NCBI GenBank assembly: GCA_964411985.1
Contig: CAYPNF010000056.1
Span: forward strand, 1-48,896
DNA: 48,896 nt
Direction of reading: 5' to 3'
Source of the DNA: CAYPNF01 sp964411985
Lineage (GTDB): Bacteria; Verrucomicrobiota; Verrucomicrobiia; Limisphaerales; J093
Positions 15,463-24,551 of the stretch are shown here, one piece after another. The notes under the pieces were generated by a model that had not been told where the DNA came from, did not search any database, and saw nothing but the letters and a program-made list of their open reading frames with translations. Both the position numbers and the translations under genes were made by a program. Positions within the stretch are counted from its first letter, which is position 1; each line of letters starts with the position of its first letter.

Positions 15463-16449
15463 CTACGGTAACCAGCGTGCCCGGCCTAACGCCTTGAGGA
15501 TCCCGCTTTGGCGGAGCATCCGTTCAACGAAAGCGACAAGATGCTCGCCGCTCCCCTGCCCTTCCACGCGGCAAAACTCCTGCCACCGTTCGGTTATGGC
15601 AAGCGTGTGGTCTTCGTCGATTGGGCGGTGGTGCGTAGCGTCGCCTAATCCCGCAGCTGTTTGAGCAACAAGCGAACGCAGGATGTTCTGGAGGAATGAA
15701 GCGTTATCGCCAGCTGAGAGGAGGCCGAAGATGCCGGTTTCGAATGCGTGAGGACCTCCGAACAGGACGAACCGGCCGACTCCGTATGTGCCGGCCACAG
15801 CGATCGGAAGGGATTGAAACGAAATCTGCCGGAATGTTCGGTTAAACGTAATGCAGCGGCCTCCTGGTGAAAGAACGAGGGGCTGGACTTTTGCCCCAGG
15901 AAGAATGGTAAACGTTGCCATCGAACGCCATGCAACTGTTTGCACCTGGCGCGAGGCCCATGGGGCCGCAACGGCCTCTCTGGGCGTTACAAACTGGGAC
16001 TGCAGAGCGTGTTCTTTACGGATCCGGTCGATGTCGATGACCGCATCGTCGTTTAGAATGCAGCCGAGCGGACCAACGAGGTTGCAAAGGTTGGTCTGCG
16101 TGAACGAATCGCCGAAGCGGTAGGCAAAAAGGAGAAGCCGGCCGCCAGTCTGGAGGAATCGAAGGATTGCCGCGATCTCGTCGGGCCGAAAAAGGCCAGA
16201 GGGGTGGCGTCGCCATCGTTCGTGCTTTGTATCATAGCTACCTGTAGGAGGGGGAATCACAAGGAGCGTCGTGCCAGGCAGCAGTTCAGCAAGGGGTCTG
16301 TGTTCGGTGGGTTTGATCGTTACACCCAAAGCGGTAAGCACCTGAGCGATCCCGGAACACTTCGTGGCCGCCAGACGCGAGCTAAAACCGGTCTCCTGCC
16401 AGCGATCCTGGCCATGGGAGTTGTCGAACAAAGCCGTGGTCTGCTCCAT
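15463..16449 (-). CDS. Hypothetical protein with class I amidotransferase-like Rossmann domain (DUF4350-like)
   Basis: A 328-residue protein starting MEQTTALFDNSHGQDRWQET. The FDxSHGQ opening, the LLVIPPPTG strand-loop, LFRPDEIAAILRFLQTGGRL and the later YGVGRFVLFGGPHAF resemble DUF4350/GATase1-like proteins, in which a catalytic cysteine is usually missing; none is obvious here. The last 60 residues (HRPIDEDHTLAITERWQEFC onward) form a separate helical tail. No membrane segment. It lies 266 bp upstream (in transcription) of the formyltransferase-fold gene on the same strand. A role in a modification pathway, or as a binding protein for a small ligand, is possible but unproved. Confidence 0.68.
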   Translation of the reverse strand: MEQTTALFDNSHGQDRWQETGFSSRLAATKCSGIAQVLTALGVTIKPTEHRPLAELLPGTTLLVIPPPTGSYDTKHERWRRHPSGLFRPDEIAAILRFLQTGGRLLLFAYRFGDSFTQTNLCNLVGPLGCILNDDAVIDIDRIRKEHALQSQFVTPREAVAAPWASRQVQTVAWRSMATFTILPGAKVQPLVLSPGGRCITFNRTFRQISFQSLPIAVAGTYGVGRFVLFGGPHAFETGIFGLLSAGDNASFLQNILRSLVAQTAAGLGDATHHRPIDEDHTLAITERWQEFCRVEGQGSGEHLVAFVERMLRQSGILKALGRARWLP

Positions 16450-16598
16450 GGTACTCGAAGGTGGATCGGTGGATCAGAGGAGACAGCCGTGAGCCTAGCG
16501 TATCGAGAGCCGTTTGGGGAAGAGGCTCAATGGCGGGTCACGGAGAATGTGAGCGGCAGGGATTTCGTAAACGTAACCGCCGCTCACCCGGCAATGGT

Positions 16599-17720
16599 TT
16601 ATTTGGGATGGAATCTCTTGGCTATCCAATCGTGGAGAGCCTCCTTGATTTTGGCCGTAACCGCGCTTGAGGTTTCCTTGAGCGGTCTCAGCTCACTTTC
16701 CGGTAAATCGACGCCGATTTCGTCCCAACTGTAATGGCGGAGCTGGTAACCGCTTCTGTGGGTCCGCATCAGGCCAATTGCATGGTCTTCCCCCTCGTCT
16801 CCGATATCAGCTGGCATTATATGGCGCATGTAGGTGCTCCAAAAGGGCCACCCCGCCACAATCGAGCTTATGAATTCGGTCAAAAAGAAAAAGCGGGGAG
16901 AGCGAATTTTGAAAAACCTAGTGCTAATGATGGGTTGGTATCCATCATAGTTGTGTTGTTTGGTCTTTGCGTATATCCGCTCTGCGTAGTAAGCGTCTTC
17001 ACGAATCTTCCTCGGGCGGGAGCTTCCTACTAACCCCTCTTTCCAGGGTTTAATCACTCTGTAACCGCGTGCTGCTTGAAAGTGGATATGAGATAACTTA
17101 GCGACGGTATCGACTCCGATTCTAAAGGAGAGATGCCCTTTCCATGTTCCTTCATAGGGGACATAAACCTTCATGAAAACGAGGTCGCGCTCTTTGGCTT
17201 TAACCCTAAACACAACGAACTCTTTGAGGCCATGTTCATAGCATTGCTTAGCCATGAGCCATGCTCCACTGGCTAAAATCGCTTCTAAAGACATCATGGC
17301 TGGCGCGTGGAAAACCTCGCCTGTCCAATCCTCCAGAGGGTCGTAAAAGGTGAATTGCGGGTCGAATGGAATTTGATCCCAGAGTTGCCTCGCCTCTTCT
17401 TCGCCCGGTGGCGTTTTTGGCCAAGCAATGGCTTTGCTGAGCCTCGAAATTTCACCCCACCGTTTTTGCCATAGCCCTTCTACTCGGAGAGTTTTTGAAA
17501 TACTCCACTTCCCTAATAGAAAGAGTGTTACATCTAGCACTATGATAGCAAGCATGGCAGCGACCCCGATCGCTTCGAGGCCTAGTTTCCAGAGTTCTTG
17601 AAAAGGCACAAAACGAGCTATTGCAACTGCAATTGCGCTCAGTATGGCCAGTTTAAGCGTCAATCGAATGATGGAGGAGCGCATTTTCCGTTTCAGAATT
17701 GCGACGCGGAGAGAAGTCAT
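16599..17720 (-). CDS. Two-TM membrane protein in the mobilization operon (373 aa)
   Basis: A 373-residue protein with two N-terminal membrane segments (about 18-37, TLKLAILSAIAVAIARFV, and 50-70, IGVAAMLAIIVLDVTLFLLG) and a 300-residue cytoplasmic domain with many aromatic and basic residues. It starts 14 bp after the coupling-protein stop and is the last gene of the relaxase-coupling protein operon. Position and topology suggest an inner-membrane partner of the coupling protein or a host-range factor for transfer, but the sequence matches no Tra/Vir family that I recognise. Translation probably depends on the upstream gene, as no ribosome site is clear. Confidence 0.75.
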   Translation of the reverse strand: MTSLRVAILKRKMRSSIIRLTLKLAILSAIAVAIARFVPFQELWKLGLEAIGVAAMLAIIVLDVTLFLLGKWSISKTLRVEGLWQKRWGEISRLSKAIAWPKTPPGEEEARQLWDQIPFDPQFTFYDPLEDWTGEVFHAPAMMSLEAILASGAWLMAKQCYEHGLKEFVVFRVKAKERDLVFMKVYVPYEGTWKGHLSFRIGVDTVAKLSHIHFQAARGYRVIKPWKEGLVGSSRPRKIREDAYYAERIYAKTKQHNYDGYQPIISTRFFKIRSPRFFFLTEFISSIVAGWPFWSTYMRHIMPADIGDEGEDHAIGLMRTHRSGYQLRHYSWDEIGVDLPESELRPLKETSSAVTAKIKEALHDWIAKRFHPK

Positions 17721-17734
17721 GTGGCGGTGGATGG

Positions 17735-19327
17735 CTATTCCAAGAGGGGATTACGTTCTGGTTTTTCGGTGAGATTGTTCTGATTGTGGGTGGCGCGGCT
17801 TGAAGGAGACTGATCGCTCAAGTCAATTTTGAGCGCCTTTATAAGTTCAGCATCGCCTTCGCCCCAATCGCTCATGTGAAATGATCGTGGGTCGGTTTGA
17901 GTTTCGAAATCGCTCTCTATCGAGCCGGCTTTTTTGAGCGGCCCTTCTTTTTCAAGGAAGGACCACTCATAATATCCGCGTCCGTGTTTTTGGGTGTTCG
18001 TGTAACCGAAATAGTGGAACTGCTCTCCCTCGGCGGGAAGCGGCAATTGAGTAAAAACGATAGGCAAGAGGTTCGGGACCAGCTGCATCTGCGAGGATAC
18101 GCTCAGCTCACTGCCATGACTTCTGGTTCTACTTCTTTCTTCTGCCCGTCTCGTTCCAAACACCTTTGAAGCCCATTCGGCGGTCTCGGGTGCGGATGGG
18201 TTAATGTGAAGCAGCACGAGGTTTTGGGCAGCGCCTACAATCTCTGCCCCCTCGTGCTCGTTGTAGACCGCATAAATTCCCTGAACATCCTGGAAACCCA
18301 TTGCGACAGCCACCCCCTTACTCCTCCCCCTTAAGAGCAGTTGCCGTAAGCCGTCCAGTCGGCCGGCTTCTCGAAGCTCATCCAAAAAAATCCACGTCTC
18401 ATCTCCCTCCATCACGCCGTCGCGAGAAATAAGAATTTTCGAGAGTTGCCTAAAAAACAGCCTGTTGAGCGTATCCGTGGCTTCGCGTGCGTTCTCGTTG
18501 TTGCCAAAAACCAAAACACTTTCCTCTTTTTCCACAATCCACCGTCTCAAGCTAAAAGGGGTTCTGTCGATTTGCTCGTCTCCACCGCCTTGGTCCAGTG
18601 GCGGACGGGAGGCCGAACTGTAGTGCAACAAGGCTGCAATCGGACGAAAAGCAGCGAGAACCGTATCGATTGTAGATTTTACCCCCGCAAAATTTTTGCC
18701 GTTGTCCGGTTGGAAGTGGTCGAGCAGGTGCTTTGTGTCCTCGTGGGCGAGCATGCTCTCCAAGCGTTTCTTCGAATTAAACGCGAGCAATACATCCCGT
18801 AGAGTCCACTTCCCAGGAATCGCCGTGGCAAAGCGGCTTATTACGGCCGCCACCATGGCCCTCGCGGAGTCAGTAAAGTAGGGGCTGCTTTCGCGCTCGT
18901 TTCGAGGAATTAATATTGAAGCAAACTCCAAGGCATCGGTTTCCGTGAGGACGTCTGCACTGATGTCCCAGGGCGCAAACCGAGCATCCAACGGGTTAAG
19001 AATGCGAAGCTTTATGCCCCTCGGAAGCATGCCGCAAATTAGGCTCACCAAATCGGACTTTGGATCGTAAATGATGGCGCGACGTTTTCGGCCATTGGGC
19101 TTCCCTGAGCCGATTTTGCTTAGCACGCTTTGCATGAGCATGTTCAGCGTTATTGATTTTCCTGAGCCTGTGGCTCCGACAACCACAAAGTGCTTGCAGG
19201 CGTGGTTAAACGAGAGGCTTTCGCCGCCCCAGAAATAACCACTCTCCGCCGCTGGCGTTGAAAGGACTTTCCTCTCATGAAGCTCCTCGCCAACGGAATC
19301 GGATGTCGGTTCTACCCAGTTGCCCAT
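17735..19327 (-). CDS. Type IV coupling protein (TraD/TrwB/VirD4 family)
   Basis: A 530-residue DNA-pumping ATPase of the conjugation coupling family. Walker A is GATGSGKS at 51-58, Walker B is ETWIFLDELREAGRLDGL near residue 300, and the TrwB-like motifs KSDLVSLI, FAPWDIS and GLRQLLLRGRSKGVAVAMGF are present. The usual N-terminal membrane anchor is missing: the protein begins only about 40 residues before Walker A. It would dock the relaxosome on a secretion channel encoded elsewhere. The gene follows the relaxase by 7 nt. The adjacent two-TM gene could supply the membrane anchor in trans, which would explain the missing segments. Confidence 0.9.
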   Translation of the reverse strand: MGNWVEPTSDSVGEELHERKVLSTPAAESGYFWGGESLSFNHACKHFVVVGATGSGKSITLNMLMQSVLSKIGSGKPNGRKRRAIIYDPKSDLVSLICGMLPRGIKLRILNPLDARFAPWDISADVLTETDALEFASILIPRNERESSPYFTDSARAMVAAVISRFATAIPGKWTLRDVLLAFNSKKRLESMLAHEDTKHLLDHFQPDNGKNFAGVKSTIDTVLAAFRPIAALLHYSSASRPPLDQGGGDEQIDRTPFSLRRWIVEKEESVLVFGNNENAREATDTLNRLFFRQLSKILISRDGVMEGDETWIFLDELREAGRLDGLRQLLLRGRSKGVAVAMGFQDVQGIYAVYNEHEGAEIVGAAQNLVLLHINPSAPETAEWASKVFGTRRAEERSRTRSHGSELSVSSQMQLVPNLLPIVFTQLPLPAEGEQFHYFGYTNTQKHGRGYYEWSFLEKEGPLKKAGSIESDFETQTDPRSFHMSDWGEGDAELIKALKIDLSDQSPSSRATHNQNNLTEKPERNPLLE

Positions 19328-19334
19328 AAGTCTA

Positions 19335-21920
19335 TTAATATGAGTGTTCGTGCCCGTGACTTTGCGGACGCCGCCGTTGCTCTTCCTGCCTGCGTTGCTC
19401 CTCTTTCTGCCGCGTAACTCGTTCTTCCTCTTTGGTTTGCTCCAGAATGTCAGTCGCTAGCCGCTTCTCTCGATCTTTGCTCATCGCCCCCGCAATCGCC
19501 TCCAGTTTTTTGCCCGCTGTGTTCTTGTCCATGTAAAACGCGGTCATCTCCCGAGCGCGGGAGGCCTGAACGTAGGACAAGTGGAGGTCCTGCATCTTCG
19601 AATCGAGGAGGATAAAGGCATTGTTTGTGGTCATACCCTGCGCTTTGTGGGTTGTAACGGCATACCCAAGCTGAAAGTGTTGGTAATCGTGGTGAGGAAT
19701 TTTAACTAGATCGCCGGTGTCCAAGCGCGCCGTGAGGAATTTGCGATCAATTGTTTTCGCCGTGGCAAGGGTCCCGTTTTGAACTCCAAGCCGCGTTGAG
19801 TTTTTGGTGAAAAGGATTCGGTCGCCCTCATAAATTCGTTCGGACGCATTTTTCAAACTCCCTCTGCCGAGCACTCGTGCTTTGATTCTTTGCTCCTGCG
19901 CTAACTTATTTAGGCCTTCGGCGTCAGCGCGCTTGCCGGAAAGAATGAGGTTCTTTTCCGGGGCGGTGGTGCCTTCCTTTTTCCAGTCGGAAATGAGCTT
20001 TGCCTTTGCCTCGTCTGTGGATTTGGTGACGTTTATCAGGCCTCGCTCTGCTGCTTTTCCAAGCGCCTGCCCCGCTTCACCGTTTGCGAAGTGCCGCACG
20101 AATTCTCTGCCCCATGCATCTCTTTGGCGTTTAATCTCCGTGAGTTTCTCTGCGCCAAGGCGCCTGGCAATCGAGGAAAAAGCTCCCCCTTGCCCTATTG
20201 CTTGAAGCTGTTTCTCGTCTCCCACCAAGACAATCTTTGCTTTTGCCCTGGCGGCGCTCTCTATGAGCTGCTTCATCTGCGGCGTTGGCACCATACCGGC
20301 CTCGTCGACCACAAGAACGCTTTTGCTAGTTAGGTGGAGCTCGTTTCTTGCTCGCCGAAGGCAGGGCACGCTCACCCCATGGAGAGGACTCCAAGACGGT
20401 GCGTTGGGGGCGATGAGCTTCTTTCCGCGATAAAAAGGGAATTTCGAATCAAGGAGGAGCTGTGTTTTGGAAATTGTTCTGCTCTCAATCCCCGCTCCGG
20501 TTTGGAGTTCGCGAGCTGCTTTTCCCGTAAATGCCGCTCCATAGACAGTGTAACCTTCCTTTTCCCAAAGCTCCCGGGCCACTTTGAGCAGGGATGATTT
20601 GCCAGTGCCAGCCAAACCCGAAACAACGGATATGCTCCCCTGCCCCGCCGTAATATGACGCACCGCTGCTTTCTGCTCTTCACTGAGCCGCTTTTCTCCC
20701 ATGAGCTTTTTCTCCACCGCCCGCGCCGGAAGTGCGTGGGCTTTATGGTCGCGGCTTTTCTCCACCGTCGATAGCAGGTCCTTTTCCATCTGGAGGCACT
20801 CTTTTGTCGTGTAGAACCCTTTGCCAAGGTGTTCCACCCGGTCTGATTTTAAGGCCTGGAGACTAATGGCCACCGCATCCTTGGCGCTAACGCCTCGGGT
20901 CTGCGCCTCCTCGGCGACGGCACGAATGAGAGCGTTCCGCGTGAAATGGGTGTTGTCTTTCATAAGGCGGTCAAGCGACTGGTGCAGCGTGTCCGCCTGG
21001 TCCTGGGCTTGGTCTCTTCCTTGGGTCTGCTTGGCAATTGATTTTATTACCTGTTGTTCGCCCCACCCCTTCTCCAAACCAATAGCTCGCCAGCTTTCCA
21101 TAAGCTTCGAGCGCGGCTGGTGATCCTTTGTCTCTCTAGTTCCAAGCGTCACCTTTTGAGCGGCCACGGCCCCAGAAAGCCCAAGCCGATTCATCTCGTG
21201 TCGGATTTCGTGGCTTCGTTTTGAAAAAAAACTGCATAGGTCAGAGTCTCGGCCCTTCAGTTCAAAGGTCTGCTGCGGGCCTCTCTCGCACGTAAAGCCA
21301 ATGCGCTCCAGGAACATGGCAAACTCCGCTCGGTAAAGAGCGCCAAGCACCATTTTTCCCTCAAACACCGGCCGGACAAAAATAGAGCCAGTGCTTAGGT
21401 CATCGCGTATGGCCACGTTGAAAAGCAGCGCGTGCGTGTGGAGTTGGGGGTCTTGCGCTCGGCTTGTTCCGTGCTCAAAAAGTGCGCTGACGAGGTGAGC
21501 TCGTTCCAGGGTTTGGCCTTCTTTACCTCGACGTGTCCAGCCGTAGAGCTCCTCAGCCTGGGTCAAAGCCGCTCTTACAGCTTGCTCATGCGCCTGTTGT
21601 ATTTCGTGTCGAATGGGTTCGGGGGCTTGTGACCAAGCGACGCTCACGCTTTTCGGCGCGCTAAACGTTAGGTCCCATAGCGCTTGGCGGTCCTCTCCCG
21701 CATTTTGGACCAGGGCAACTCCGGTAATCGGTGCAAATCCCTGGATGAGAGAATGAAACTGAGAGCCAAGAACCTTCCCCTCAAGGCCAAGGTATCTCGC
21801 CCCCTCCCCGAACCATTTACCGACAGGCTCCCCTCCCTCGAGGTAGTAATCCTCTCGGGCGAGCTCCATGTAATATTTCGCTCGACCGATCCCTTTCGCC
21901 GGGGGTGAAATTGAGAGCAT
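19335..21920 (-). CDS. MOBF relaxase-helicase (TrwC/TraI family)
   Basis: An 861-residue bifunctional mobilization protein. Residues 1-300 are the TrwC-type relaxase: paired tyrosines Y16/Y17 and Y25/Y26 near the N-terminus and the metal-binding histidines H150, H161 and H163 (FEHGTSRAQDPQLHTH). It would nick one strand at oriT and stay attached through a tyrosine. From about 410 it is an SF1/RecD-like helicase with GLAGTGKS (435-442), VVDEAGM near 530, VLVGDEKQLQAIGQGG and a C-terminal THKAQGMT. It is shorter than TrwC or TraI, with no long C-terminal extension. It follows the accessory gene by 1 nt and precedes the coupling protein by 7 nt, one operon. Confidence 0.95.
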   Translation of the reverse strand: MLSISPPAKGIGRAKYYMELAREDYYLEGGEPVGKWFGEGARYLGLEGKVLGSQFHSLIQGFAPITGVALVQNAGEDRQALWDLTFSAPKSVSVAWSQAPEPIRHEIQQAHEQAVRAALTQAEELYGWTRRGKEGQTLERAHLVSALFEHGTSRAQDPQLHTHALLFNVAIRDDLSTGSIFVRPVFEGKMVLGALYRAEFAMFLERIGFTCERGPQQTFELKGRDSDLCSFFSKRSHEIRHEMNRLGLSGAVAAQKVTLGTRETKDHQPRSKLMESWRAIGLEKGWGEQQVIKSIAKQTQGRDQAQDQADTLHQSLDRLMKDNTHFTRNALIRAVAEEAQTRGVSAKDAVAISLQALKSDRVEHLGKGFYTTKECLQMEKDLLSTVEKSRDHKAHALPARAVEKKLMGEKRLSEEQKAAVRHITAGQGSISVVSGLAGTGKSSLLKVARELWEKEGYTVYGAAFTGKAARELQTGAGIESRTISKTQLLLDSKFPFYRGKKLIAPNAPSWSPLHGVSVPCLRRARNELHLTSKSVLVVDEAGMVPTPQMKQLIESAARAKAKIVLVGDEKQLQAIGQGGAFSSIARRLGAEKLTEIKRQRDAWGREFVRHFANGEAGQALGKAAERGLINVTKSTDEAKAKLISDWKKEGTTAPEKNLILSGKRADAEGLNKLAQEQRIKARVLGRGSLKNASERIYEGDRILFTKNSTRLGVQNGTLATAKTIDRKFLTARLDTGDLVKIPHHDYQHFQLGYAVTTHKAQGMTTNNAFILLDSKMQDLHLSYVQASRAREMTAFYMDKNTAGKKLEAIAGAMSKDREKRLATDILEQTKEEERVTRQKEEQRRQEEQRRRPQSHGHEHSY

Positions 21921-21921
21921 T

Positions 21922-22245
21922 TCAGTCCTTGGTGAATTTCCTTGCGACCCACTCTTTGACTTGTTCTGTGGTGAGCGTTTCGCGGTTCACGATGCTGAGA
22001 AGGATTGCCTCGGCCGAAGCGCGAAGCTCCTGCCGCATCGATTGGAGTTCCCCCTCCATTTGAACAACCTTCTGCCGGAGGTATCCAAGTTCCTCGTCGC
22101 CATTGTGACGGAGTTTTTGGACAAGTAGTTTCTCGGCTACTGCGCCCAAGGCTTTCGTGCCTGGCGGAGCCTCTTGCCGAAGCAATTCTTCGTCCTCATG
22201 GAAGAGGCGAATCGATATTGGTGCACCCTTCTTTATTGTTTTCAC
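21922..22245 (-). CDS. Relaxosome accessory protein, RHH/MobC-like (107 aa)
   Basis: A 107-residue protein starting MKTIKKGAPISIRLFHEDEE. The ISIRLF strand followed by helices (EELLRQEAP, KALGAVAEKLLVQKL) fits a ribbon-helix-helix DNA-binding head, and residues 55-90 (YLRQKVVQMEGELQSMRQEL) form a coiled coil. Proteins of this size and position (TrwA-, TraY- or MobC-like) bind oriT, bend it and stimulate relaxase nicking, often also repressing the operon. It is the first gene of the relaxase operon and lies next to the non-coding region 22246-22542, where oriT is expected. Confidence 0.82.
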   Translation of the reverse strand: MKTIKKGAPISIRLFHEDEELLRQEAPPGTKALGAVAEKLLVQKLRHNGDEELGYLRQKVVQMEGELQSMRQELRASAEAILLSIVNRETLTTEQVKEWVARKFTKD

Positions 22246-22260
22246 GGAATCTCGGACATT

Positions 22261-22330
22261 AGTTACCTGTTATAAACGTTTTATAGCGGACTGTGTTCCA
22301 GAATTGTTTACAGCCCGTAAACGGGAAATC
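22261..22330. other. Candidate oriT region
   Basis: Upstream of the accessory and relaxase genes lie a near-palindrome TATAAACGTTTTATA (22271-22285) and a perfect inverted repeat GTTTAC-AGCCC-GTAAAC (22306-22322); GTTTACC recurs at about 22362. The TTTTATAGCG stretch faintly recalls the TCTATAGCC nick region of R388-type plasmids, but the match is short. Location beside MOBF genes is the main argument. The remaining part of 22246-22542 holds nothing else recognised. Confidence 0.5.
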
Positions 22331-22542
22331 AATCAATTTTGTGGGCAATTTATCGGAGGCTGTTTACCGAAGGTGCATCAGGTGTAGCGAGCCAAAGGCG
22401 AGCCTCTTAAGTCACACTGTCCTTCTGGGGATTTTGGTGATTGGTCCTACGCCTTGGAAAACAAGTTGCTATTCACGAGTATTCTACGCGAAAAACAAAG
22501 GAATCCGCCAAACAACAAAAGCCAGTGCAAAGGAGAGCCCTG

Positions 22543-24066
22543 CTACCCCTGGGAGAGAACAGAGAGCGCGTACTTGTCGAGGATACCCTGCCGGGCAGCT
22601 TTGGCCATGGCGCCACCTCGTTCGACAATCTCAACCTCGAAGCGCTCCGCTTTGGCGAACGCCTCCTGCTCGGCTCGCTTTCTTGCCTCCTCACTAAGCG
22701 CTCCCCAGAACTCAGCAATCGCATCTTGCTTGGCTTTCTCTTTGGCAGCGTCTCGCTCAGCACGGCGCTGCTCTCGGGCTTTAAGCGCTTCGGCACGCTT
22801 GGCCTTCGCATCCTCCTTCTCCCTGCGTTTCTCTGGCGTCTCGAAATTGCGTGGCGTCTCGAACCGACCTTCGATCGAGCGGATGAGAAACCCGCTTGGG
22901 TTTTGGGACACCTTTGAATCCTTCTTGGCGACAAGCCAATTGAGGACCTCGATTTTCTCCTCGATGAACTCTGGGGGGTGGCTGGCGGCGAGCTGCCTTA
23001 CCTTCTCGGCGCTAACTCCGCAAGCAGCAAGCTTCTCCTCCAGCGGTGAGAGAACCGCTTGAATGTCGGCCTCTATCGGCAAGCTCCCCTGCCCTGCCGG
23101 GACTAGTTTGTCGTCAGGTTCACCCACCACCGCGCTAGCCTTCTCAAAGGTCACTCGCCACACACCCGCTTTCACTTTCGTGAAAAGCCGATCCTCCGGG
23201 AGCGGTTTTAGGAATCTGTGCTCTTCAAGCTCCCGGACAGCCATGCGGATTTTTCGCTTCAAATCTCCGGTAGCTGTGTTCCTCGAAATACCGATTTTCT
23301 CGAAGGCAAGTGTCCTGAGGTCTTGCTCAATGACATTTCCATGGAAGAAACGTTTATCCAGGAAACGGTAGAGCTTTTTGGTGATAGCGCTTCGAAGCTT
23401 CATCACGAACGCAAAGTCGAGCGCTTTAAGGTTTCCCTGCTGAAAGCTTCGATACACGACGCTGTTCCAGGTGAAAGAGGACGCCGCAAACTCGAATGCT
23501 GTTTGTTCAGGACTGGGCTTCGGGCGGGAACGCTCCGTTTCGGAAAGGTCGATTTTGACATTATCAAGAATGTGAAAACCTTCGTCCCCCCAGGTGTTGG
23601 TCGCCTTATCGCGCCAGGCGTTAACGTAGTAGAGCGACACTCCAAGCCAACGCTTTAGTGCCTGTTCGATACGGGCATAGCTCTGCCCGTTTATCGGCCA
23701 GCCGAGGAGTCGCGCCAGTTGGTAGCGCGAAAAGTAGGTGACCTTGGACTCAAAGCGCTGCAACTTTGAAAGCTGTACTAAACCAAGCAACACCTCCTCA
23801 TCGATTGCGGTGGGCAAACCGTAGGCGTCGGCCCCCGTGACGGTGAGTTTCCGAGAGATATATTCGTTCTTGCTCGCATCCCAAATCTTGTCTTCGTAGA
23901 CAAGGGTCTTCTTCTCCTTGTCGGTTCGGTCATCAACAGTTCCAAGGGGAAACTCGGCAAAGTTGAGCTCATCTTTACCATCGTGAAGCACATCCGGAAT
24001 GGCCGGCACCAGCCTTGGGGCTTCCCTCTCTTCTTCAATGTCCTGGCGAAACTCTTCAGTACTCAT
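22543..24066 (-). CDS. RPA-family plasmid replication initiator (RepA-like)
   Basis: A 507-residue initiator of the 'replication initiator protein A' family. MSTEEFRQDIEEEREAPRLV leads into the core FAEFPLGTVDDR, SRKLTVTGADAYGLPTAIDE and VTYFSRYQLARLLGWPINGQ, and the winged-helix-like repeats around 100-320. The C-terminal 100 residues are a charged Ala/Glu/Arg coiled-coil tail. It would bind the iterons just upstream of its gene, melt the origin and recruit host helicase. ATG 24066 has AAGGGGG upstream; an earlier in-frame ATG at 24114 adds 16 unlikely residues. The palindromes at 24119-24150 and the iterons at 24205-24551 lie directly upstream, so autoregulation is likely. Confidence 0.92.
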   Translation of the reverse strand: MSTEEFRQDIEEEREAPRLVPAIPDVLHDGKDELNFAEFPLGTVDDRTDKEKKTLVYEDKIWDASKNEYISRKLTVTGADAYGLPTAIDEEVLLGLVQLSKLQRFESKVTYFSRYQLARLLGWPINGQSYARIEQALKRWLGVSLYYVNAWRDKATNTWGDEGFHILDNVKIDLSETERSRPKPSPEQTAFEFAASSFTWNSVVYRSFQQGNLKALDFAFVMKLRSAITKKLYRFLDKRFFHGNVIEQDLRTLAFEKIGISRNTATGDLKRKIRMAVRELEEHRFLKPLPEDRLFTKVKAGVWRVTFEKASAVVGEPDDKLVPAGQGSLPIEADIQAVLSPLEEKLAACGVSAEKVRQLAASHPPEFIEEKIEVLNWLVAKKDSKVSQNPSGFLIRSIEGRFETPRNFETPEKRREKEDAKAKRAEALKAREQRRAERDAAKEKAKQDAIAEFWGALSEEARKRAEQEAFAKAERFEVEIVERGGAMAKAARQGILDKYALSVLSQG

Positions 24067-24118
24067 GATCCCCCTTAATGGTTTTCGACATGGCGAAGCG
24101 AAAAACAACAGCAACTCC

Positions 24119-24150
24119 CTTGTTGTTGTTTAAGGTTATATAACAACAAG
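24119..24150. promoter_or_regulatory. Palindromes upstream of the initiator gene
   Basis: A perfect 9-bp inverted repeat, CTTGTTGTT (24119-24127) and AACAACAAG (24142-24150), with the AT-rich palindrome GTTATATAAC (24135-24144) lying largely between the arms. It is 53 bp before the initiator ATG. This is the usual place for the promoter and operator where plasmid initiators repress their own gene. Confidence 0.62.
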
Positions 24151-24204
24151 TTAGAAGTTATGTTCCGGAATCGCATTTGTTATCAACGGCTTACAAAAGA
24201 AAAT

Positions 24205-24551
24205 GTGGCTAGAACATCAATAAAACGTGGCTAGAACATCAATAGCCACCCTAAAAAAAGTGGCTAGAACATCAATAAAATATGTCTCGAACATCAATAC
24301 TCATTCCAAAAACGTGGCTAGAACATCAATAGGGACCACTCCGAAACCGTGGTTCAAACATCAAGGTTTCATGTCTCATTTATCAGTATGAGGCATGGGT
24401 GGTCAACCCGGAATGAGGAAAATGTGGTTCAAACATCTGTAGTGGGGGTGAATTGTGGACTTACGGGATGCCGACGGTGGATGTAGTGCGGAATTCTGTG
24501 GCTGGATAATCAACTAGGAGGTCTTTTAAAAACGTGGCTGGATAATCAACT
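24205..24551. repeat. Iteron array, replication origin (oriV)
   Basis: Four exact copies of the 18-mer GTGGCTAGAACATCAATA lie at 24205-24222, 24227-24244, 24260-24277 and 24314-24331, with a 15/18 copy at 24282-24299. Start-to-start spacings are 22, 33, 22 and 32 bp, multiples of about one helical turn. More distant relatives follow: GTGGTTCAAACATC at 24349 and 24424, and GTGGCTGGATAATCAACT at 24498 and 24534. CTCAT-N8-ATGAG lies at about 24377-24394. Directly repeated, phased iterons next to an RPA-type initiator and an AT-rich tract define a theta-type origin. Confidence 0.92.

Noticed and set aside
24205..24331. Short repeats reminiscent of a CRISPR array
   Set aside because: Units are 18 bp with 4-36 bp gaps, no palindromic repeat, no cas genes, and they lie beside an initiator gene; they are iterons.
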